Of a DNA stretch of 64,000 bases, positions 59,126 to 64,000 are shown in pieces. Numbering within the stretch: position 1 is the first letter of the stretch; the number at the start of each line of letters is the position of its first letter. The notes below the pieces were generated by a model, which saw only the letters and a list, made by a program, of their open reading frames with translations, did not search any database and had not been told where the DNA came from. Source of the DNA: Chitinivibrio alkaliphilus ACht1 (GTDB lineage: Bacteria > Fibrobacterota > Chitinivibrionia > Chitinivibrionales > Chitinivibrionaceae); contig NZ_ASJR01000007.1 in assembly GCF_000474745.1 (NCBI RefSeq), forward strand, positions 58,872 through 122,871. Reading direction: 5' to 3'. The position numbers and the translations under genes are program-made.

Positions 59126-59174
59126 ATGTGTGGTAAGGTTCGAATTTTAAAAAAATATCAACAAGGAGTTTTCT

Positions 59175-60656
59175 ATGAAACAACTTTCTGCAGTGGGGTT
59201 TCTCTTTGTTATTCTGGTCACAAGTTGTTCCGCTCGGGATGGCGATTTTCCCGAACCGGGCTCTATTCGTTTTGGTGCAGAAGAGGCTCCGGACATTCCT
59301 TCTTATGAGGAATTTGCCGGGCAGCTACGTGTGCCTGCGGAGGTGGCAGAGGTTGTACTGCCTACCGTGGTGAGCATTACTTCAACCAAAATTGATACGG
59401 TAGTATATCGTAATCCCTTTGGAGATGATTTATTTCGTCATTTCTTCGGAATGCCCTCGCCACCTCGAGGGCGAGATGATCGTCGGGAACAATACGAAAA
59501 GCGAGAGCAGCGGCGAAGCGGTATTGGAAGTGGGGTGATTGTCTCTGACTCTGGGTATATTCTTACCAATAGTCATGTTATTCATGGAGCTGATGAGATA
59601 ACCGTGCGTCTCTATGACGAACGGGAGTATACAGCCGAAATTATCGGGGTTGATACCCTTTCAGATGTGGGGGTGATTCGTATTAACGAGTCCTTCGATT
59701 CTCTCCCGGTAATTCACTTAGGAGATTCCGACGCCCTACGCCCCGGTGATTGGGTAATGGCGGCGGGAAATCCCTTTAATCTCAATTCTACTGTAACGTC
59801 CGGTATTGTCTCCGCCTTGGGCCGGCGTGCTGCCGGAAATGAGATGTATCAGGATTTCATCCAAACCGATGCGGCTATTAACCCGGGTAATTCCGGCGGT
59901 GCCCTCGTAAATAAACGTGGAGACTTAATTGGTATTAATACCATGATTTACACCCGCTCAGGTGGGTATATGGGAATTGGCTTTGCCATACCGATAAATA
60001 TGGCTCGTTCAATTATGGAACAATTGGTATACTCAGGCACTGTTTCTCGCGGTTGGCTTGGGGTAAGTATTGGCGAACTGGATTATAATATGATGCGTGC
60101 CTTTGGGCTGGAAGAGCGAGGGGTCCTTATTAACGATGTATTTGAAGATCAGCCGGCAGCAGAAGGAGGTATTGAGAGTGGTGATGTTATTCTTGCTATT
60201 GACGGTATTCGAACGGTCAACCCCAACGACCTTCGTAACGTCGTAGCTGCTATCCTTCCTGATACTGAAGTGCCGGTTCGCCTGTTTCGTAACGGTGAAG
60301 AGATAACCCGTTCGGTTGTCATGGGAGATCGCGCTGATTTCTCTGATGAAGAACCGCGTTCACGGCGCAGGAGCGATGCAGAGGATAATCTTGTCTTCGA
60401 TCGTTTGGGCATACATCTTTCTGCCAGCGATGGAGATGGTTTTGTTATTGATCGTCTAGAACCCACATCTCCAGCTGCTCGAGCAGGATTACAAGAGGAT
60501 GATGTGGTGGTGGAACTTCGCCGTCAAGGGCGTTTTATACCGATCGAATCGCTTTCTCAGCTTGAAAATGCGGTGAAAGAGACACCGGAGGGAAGCTCTC
60601 TTGTACTGCGTATTATTCGGCAGGGACGGCCCTTCTTTGCGGCGATACGACTCTAG
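59175..60656 (+). CDS. HtrA/DegP-family serine protease, lipoprotein
   Basis: A 493-residue Do-type protease. Unlike most DegP proteins it starts with a lipoprotein signal (lipobox V-T-S-C). The trypsin-like domain (about 50-290) has the full triad: His134 (TNSHVIHGADE), Asp164 (DTLSDVGVIRI) and Ser240 (NPGNSGGALVN). Two PDZ domains follow (about 295-385 and 410-490). Role inferred: envelope quality control, possibly anchored to the membrane. AAGGAG precedes the ATG. A strong terminator follows. Confidence 0.92.
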   Translation: MKQLSAVGFLFVILVTSCSARDGDFPEPGSIRFGAEEAPDIPSYEEFAGQLRVPAEVAEVVLPTVVSITSTKIDTVVYRNPFGDDLFRHFFGMPSPPRGRDDRREQYEKREQRRSGIGSGVIVSDSGYILTNSHVIHGADEITVRLYDEREYTAEIIGVDTLSDVGVIRINESFDSLPVIHLGDSDALRPGDWVMAAGNPFNLNSTVTSGIVSALGRRAAGNEMYQDFIQTDAAINPGNSGGALVNKRGDLIGINTMIYTRSGGYMGIGFAIPINMARSIMEQLVYSGTVSRGWLGVSIGELDYNMMRAFGLEERGVLINDVFEDQPAAEGGIESGDVILAIDGIRTVNPNDLRNVVAAILPDTEVPVRLFRNGEEITRSVVMGDRADFSDEEPRSRRRSDAEDNLVFDRLGIHLSASDGDGFVIDRLEPTSPAARAGLQEDDVVVELRRQGRFIPIESLSQLENAVKETPEGSSLVLRIIRQGRPFFAAIRL

Positions 60657-60672
60657 ATCTACGGGTTTTTCT

Positions 60673-60700
60673 AAAAAAGGCGGCTTTTGCCGCCTTTTTT
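60673..60700. terminator. Strong terminator after htrA-like gene
   Basis: Perfect 12-bp stem AAAAAAGGCGGC/GCCGCCTTTTTT (60673-60684 with 60689-60700), TTTT loop. T runs on both strands make it bidirectional. Confidence 0.9.
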
Positions 60701-60771
60701 AATTATATTTGAGTATCCGTTTTAGGACCACTTATCTGTACTGTATACCTGAACCAGATGGAGGCTCGTAC

Positions 60772-63255
60772 GTGAACATCTACGGTGCGTTTAATGACAA
60801 GGATCAGTTTGAAATCACCAATCCCCGAACTCCGCAACCATGGTTGCACTATCTTATTCGTCCCGGACAGCCGGGCACGGAAACGTTTTGCTCTGGTGTT
60901 ACCTACACAGGCGGCGGCTTTGATGCACGCGGGACTCATGAAAATACCTTTGTAGATACGCAAATACATCTCAATGATGGAGATGACAAAGGACGCTATG
61001 TCTATATAAAAGATTGCGCTACGGGAGAGTATTTTACAAACACATGGCAGCCTGTTCGTCGGGAAGGGCAGGAGTTTAAAACAACCCTTGACTTTGGCTC
61101 TCTCACCTTTGATTCTACGTATAAAGATCTTTCTGTGAAAACGGTTATGTTTGTTCCACGTGAGTTTGATGGATGGATTCAAACAATCACTGTGGAAAAT
61201 ACGGGGACTGAAGAAAAAGAGGTTGAGATCTATCCCTTCCTTCCTGTACACATGGGGGACGCCCTTGATCGGCTTATGGCTGGGGATAATGACGGGTTCT
61301 TCGGTGGAGCCAAATGGGATAGCGACCTGCAGTCAATTGTGTATCGTCGAAATCATGGGATAAATGTTAATGATGACCCTGATAAGATAAACGGAATGTT
61401 AGGGAATGTTGCTACCTTCTACTCAACCCTGAACGAAGCTGATACGGAGTATGAAACGCAGGAAGAGCGGTTCTTTGGCGATCGATTTCGAGATTTATCC
61501 AATCCGGCGGCGGTAGAGGAAGGGCGTCTTTCTTCGCAAGATCAGCCCTATTTACGTCGCACCTGTGGAGTGTATCGTAATCGTCTTACCTTACAAGCCG
61601 GTGAGAAAAAAGAGTTCGCCGTTGCCTTGGTGGTGGGGTCAACCCAAGACTATTATTTAAACAATAAGGAAGAACTACGCAGCTTTCTTACTCTTGTACA
61701 AGACCCTATGAAGCGTCGTGAAATGCTTCAGTCAGTTACTGACTGGTGGAATGCAGAGCTTTCAAAGCTTACTATACAAACTCCCGACGCAAAGCTGAAC
61801 CGGGCTTTTAAATGGCTCCAATACCAGTGTCAAGTGGTGTATGTTCTTAATCGTATGAAATCACGTTTCCACACCGGCTATGAGTATGGATGGGGGTTTC
61901 GGGATATTCTTCAGGATGTTCTTTTTGTGCTTCCTTACGGCACCACTACGGTTCGCGAGGCCTTAAAACTCATTTCAACTCAAATGTTTTCAAACGGTGT
62001 ATCCTACCATAACTTCTTTTTGAATCAGCCGGGAAATAAAGAAATCCAGGCTTCAGATGATCCAGTGTGGTTTCCCAATGCCGTGGTGACATACATAAAA
62101 GAGACCGGGGAATTTGATTTTCTTCAAGAAGTAACTGCCTATGCTGAAGAACATGAAGGAAGCAGTAATGTAAAAGGAACAATCCTTGAGCACTGCATCA
62201 AGGCAGTTGATCGTGTGTGGGAAGATCGTTCTCCCCGAAATCTGCCCTACATGAAAGATTGTGATTGGAATGATGATCTTAATGAACTCCGCAAGGGTGG
62301 TGAGCCTAATCAAGATGTTGAGTCTGTAATGGTAGGTCAGCAGCTCTATAAAGTATTCATGGATATGATTGATCTTTTCACTGCGGCAGATATTGAGGCA
62401 GATCGTGTTGCTGAATATACCACGCGAGCACAGATTTTGCGTGATGCTCTTGAGACCCATGCTGTTGATGCAGAAGGGTATTATAAACGTGCCTTGTCCT
62501 TAATTCCCGATAAACAAGATCTGGGAACAAGCGAGGCTACCCATGGAAAGATTTTCCTTGAACCGCAAGCCTTTGGTATTAATTGTGGTGTTGCCGATGC
62601 TTCACGTTTAGAGCAGGTTTTGACCAAGGTTGAAGAGCATCTTGACACTGATTTCGGTGCAGAGCTTTGTTCTCCTGCTTTTACGGATCTTGCTGAAGAT
62701 GATATCCTTCCTTCCCGCTCCTGGAATATTGAAAAAGAGCCTCCCGGAATGAAGGAGAATGGTTCCATCTTCATGCACCTGAATGCATGGTTGGTTCAGT
62801 CCTATGCTCGTTTAGGTAAAGGAAAAAAGGCGGTTGATTTTTATTGTAAGTGCCTTCCGGAAAATCTTGCCTCAGACCAAGACCGCTATGGTGCAGAGCC
62901 CTATGTCTATCCAGAGTATGTTTGTGGCCGGGCTGCACAGAGTTTTGGTCGTGGTGGTCATACATGGCTTACAGGTACAGCGCCAACGATGCACCAATCT
63001 CTGTTAGAGTATATTTTTGGTCTTCGTGCTGAGTATGAGGGATTACGTGTTGACCCTTGTATTGATCCCGCTTGGGATACGGTAACCTTGAAGCGTGACT
63101 TCCGTGGTGCAACCTATGAAATAACCGTTGATAACTCTGCTGGCGTAGAGCAGGGGGTTGTACGGGTAGAGCTTGATGGGGCTACCATAGAGGGCAATGT
63201 TCTGCCTGCTCTTGGTGACGGTCGGGTTCATACTGTTCGAGTTGTTATGGGATAA
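60772..63255 (+). CDS. GH94 disaccharide phosphorylase (copy 2)
   Basis: An 827-residue paralogue of the GH94 enzyme at 32.5 kb. GTG 60772 is preferred: GGAGG is seven bases upstream, and the residues before it (from TTG 60709) look non-coding. The barrel has YEYGWGFRDILQD and the catalytic K-D-C-D-W-N-D-D (Asp501 by this numbering). Like copy 1 it has FHTGYEYG and the late HTWLTGTAPTMHQ. No signal peptide, so it acts on imported disaccharide. Differences near the catalytic Asp (CDWND against ADWND) suggest a different substrate preference. It lies between two strong terminators, so it is a single-gene unit. Confidence 0.9.
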   Translation: MNIYGAFNDKDQFEITNPRTPQPWLHYLIRPGQPGTETFCSGVTYTGGGFDARGTHENTFVDTQIHLNDGDDKGRYVYIKDCATGEYFTNTWQPVRREGQEFKTTLDFGSLTFDSTYKDLSVKTVMFVPREFDGWIQTITVENTGTEEKEVEIYPFLPVHMGDALDRLMAGDNDGFFGGAKWDSDLQSIVYRRNHGINVNDDPDKINGMLGNVATFYSTLNEADTEYETQEERFFGDRFRDLSNPAAVEEGRLSSQDQPYLRRTCGVYRNRLTLQAGEKKEFAVALVVGSTQDYYLNNKEELRSFLTLVQDPMKRREMLQSVTDWWNAELSKLTIQTPDAKLNRAFKWLQYQCQVVYVLNRMKSRFHTGYEYGWGFRDILQDVLFVLPYGTTTVREALKLISTQMFSNGVSYHNFFLNQPGNKEIQASDDPVWFPNAVVTYIKETGEFDFLQEVTAYAEEHEGSSNVKGTILEHCIKAVDRVWEDRSPRNLPYMKDCDWNDDLNELRKGGEPNQDVESVMVGQQLYKVFMDMIDLFTAADIEADRVAEYTTRAQILRDALETHAVDAEGYYKRALSLIPDKQDLGTSEATHGKIFLEPQAFGINCGVADASRLEQVLTKVEEHLDTDFGAELCSPAFTDLAEDDILPSRSWNIEKEPPGMKENGSIFMHLNAWLVQSYARLGKGKKAVDFYCKCLPENLASDQDRYGAEPYVYPEYVCGRAAQSFGRGGHTWLTGTAPTMHQSLLEYIFGLRAEYEGLRVDPCIDPAWDTVTLKRDFRGATYEITVDNSAGVEQGVVRVELDGATIEGNVLPALGDGRVHTVRVVMG

Positions 63256-63281
63256 GAATATTTCTCTATTCCTTAGACTTA

Positions 63282-63318
63282 AACGGTTCCGTTCAAAAAA
63301 CGGAACCGTTGTTTTTTG
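63282..63318 (+). terminator. Rho-independent terminator after GH94 copy 2
   Basis: 12-bp stem AACGGTTCCGTT/AACGGAACCGTT (63282-63293 with 63299-63310), short A-rich loop, then GTTTTTTG. Confidence 0.9.
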
Positions 63319-63704
63319 AGTTGCTGAGTATTTCTGCGTTCTGTTATTATGTCGAATGGGATTTATGCATAGGTTCAGAGTTGCTGATTTACAGAATATT
63401 CGCTCAGGCGGGTAATGTAAATGAGAGTTCGCAATTTTCGTTTGATACATATTATGTGCTAAGGAGGCATATCAAATGGAAATTAGCAACAAAGAACTTT
63501 ATCGAAGACTTTTGACAGTGTTTGTGTTTGAAAGATACTTGCTGATACCTTCAATGGTAGTATTGTAGCAGCCATAGATTACTCTCATATCACCATATTT
63601 GATTGGACTGATTAATAGTGAGATGCGTAAAAAAAAGAAGCTTTGTTGGTTTGTTTTCCCCCAGAGACGTATTGTGAACTTCTATATAGAGGCGATGCAA
63701 ACCT
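63319..63704. other. Intergenic stretch without a clear gene
   Basis: About 385 bases between two terminators. It is more AT-rich and less structured than its surroundings and carries no ORF with coding character beyond a 30-codon frame. I see no repeat ends, tRNA or recombination site. Confidence 0.5.
63476..63568 (+). CDS. Possible micro-ORF (30 aa)
   Basis: ATG 63476 is preceded by AAGGAGG at eight bases, one of the best ribosome-binding sites in the window. The frame is only 30 codons (MEISNKELYRRLLTVFVFER ... ending at TAG 63566). The product has a basic start and a hydrophobic second half. It could be a micro-protein, a leader peptide or the remnant of a longer gene. Confidence 0.3.
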   Translation: MEISNKELYRRLLTVFVFERYLLIPSMVVL

Positions 63705-63736
63705 AAAACCCCCGCGCCGGAAATCCGGCACGGGGG
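63705..63736 (-). terminator. Terminator of the surface protein gene at the right edge
   Basis: Near-perfect 12-bp GC-rich stem (63709-63720 with 63725-63736; one G-T pair), 4-base loop, then TTTT on the minus strand (63705-63708). It lies about 20 bases past the stop of the gene that follows. Confidence 0.8.
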
Positions 63737-63755
63737 TATATTTATTGTGTAGGAT

Positions 63756-64000
63756 TTATTGCGTAGGAAAGAGATCTTCCTTAATCCCGATCATTCGTTC
63801 TCTTCTCGCACGTTGGGTAGACCCCTCCGGTCCACTCCATCGCAGGTCAATCTGTGCAGAGTATGCGCCTCGTCCTAAGCGCCGTCCGGCACTATTGACC
63901 GGTGCAAAGGGAAAGGTGATCATGCCGTTTTCCACCGGTCCAATCTCTCCAGCAGAGAATTGAGCCACCCGATTTCCCACATTATCCAAGATGACCATTC
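63756..64000 (-). CDS. Surface/secreted protein, C-terminal FlgD-Ig-like domain only
   Basis: Frame open at the right edge, ending at 63756; about 81 residues visible. They match a FlgD Ig-like C-terminal domain: ILDNVGNRVAQFSAG, then GRRLGRGAYSAQIDL near the end. Such domains end many exported proteins of FCB bacteria. The rest of the protein lies outside the window, so its function is unknown. Confidence 0.6.
   Translation of the reverse strand, partial: MVILDNVGNRVAQFSAGEIGPVENGMITFPFAPVNSAGRRLGRGAYSAQIDLRWSGPEGSTQRARRERMIGIKEDLFPTQ

Noticed and set aside
1..64000. CRISPR arrays, tRNA/rRNA genes, integrases or transposases
   Set aside because: No regularly spaced repeats, no cloverleaf or rRNA-like stretch and no transposase/integrase motif was found on either strand.

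Overview
The window looks like a piece of a Gram-negative, anaerobic, polysaccharide-degrading, flagellated bacterium of the FCB group, most likely Fibrobacterota. The basis is a short primary-type sigma factor, lipoproteins starting C-AYFNTLYNG, T9SS-like C-terminal tails on secreted glycosidases, an fla/che-type flagellar operon including FlbD, MotE and FliY, type IV pilus genes, and [FeFe]-hydrogenases controlled next to Rex. The gene content and the moderate apparent GC resemble Chitinivibrio (haloalkaliphilic, chitinolytic), but that genus assignment is inference. No rRNA, tRNA, CRISPR array, prophage, integrase or insertion sequence is visible. Nearly all of the window is ordinary chromosomal coding sequence with tight operons and many ATGA/TAATG overlaps.

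Layout. 1-3.8 kb: surface lipoprotein (cut by the left edge), TraB/PrgY-family protein, TPR lipoprotein. 3.8-9.9 kb (minus): a coupled set of a degenerate HD-fold protein, an RluA-type pseudouridine synthase, a 7TM histidine kinase, a LytTR response regulator and nadB. 10-16.7 kb: tsaD with a tiny membrane protein; a SPOR lipoprotein; a Zn/Mn ABC uptake operon with two auxiliary membrane proteins, a tiny membrane protein and hisB. 16.8-19.6 kb: pyrR-pyrB-pyrC. 19.7-25 kb: outer-membrane protein, mraY, methyltransferase, secreted GH10 xylanase. 25.1-28 kb: acpS-ruvC-ruvA-ruvB-DUF2905, then HU. 28.3-32.3 kb: TPR membrane protein, flgM with a sigma-28-like promoter, pilC, pilT. 32.4-39.9 kb: GH94 phosphorylase, sigma factor, a two-dimerisation-domain GMP synthase, ZIP transporter, MucR-N-terminus-like mini-protein, pirin. 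40-45.7 kb: an hfs-like hydrogenase operon (catalytic [FeFe]-hydrogenase, sensory PAS hydrogenase, SpoIIE-type phosphatase, two thioredoxin-like [2Fe-2S] proteins) divergent from rex. 45.7-47.4 kb: a secreted GH8 glycosidase broken by two single-base shifts. 47.4-58.1 kb: flagellar operon motE-fliK-flgD-flg_put-flgE-flbD-motA-motB-fliL-fliM-fliY behind a sigma-54-like promoter, with fliK split at a dnaX-type slippery heptamer. 58.3-64 kb: EFR1 ferredoxin, HtrA lipoprotein, second GH94 phosphorylase, and the C-terminus of a surface protein.

How the genes fit together. Secreted GH10 and GH8 enzymes would open beta-1,4-linked polysaccharides, and two cytosolic GH94 phosphorylases would cleave imported disaccharides while conserving bond energy as a sugar phosphate. 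Fermentative electrons leave as H2 through the [FeFe]-hydrogenase, with the sensory hydrogenase, phosphatase and the NADH-sensing repressor Rex as control. Flagella and retractable pili serve motility and attachment to substrate. I see no clearly new defence or mobile system. The items most worth checking are the fliK slippery site, the two-shift GH8 gene, the human-like GMP synthase domain duplication, the MucR-like mini-protein under a dyad promoter, and the hydrogenase-sensing operon with its palindrome.
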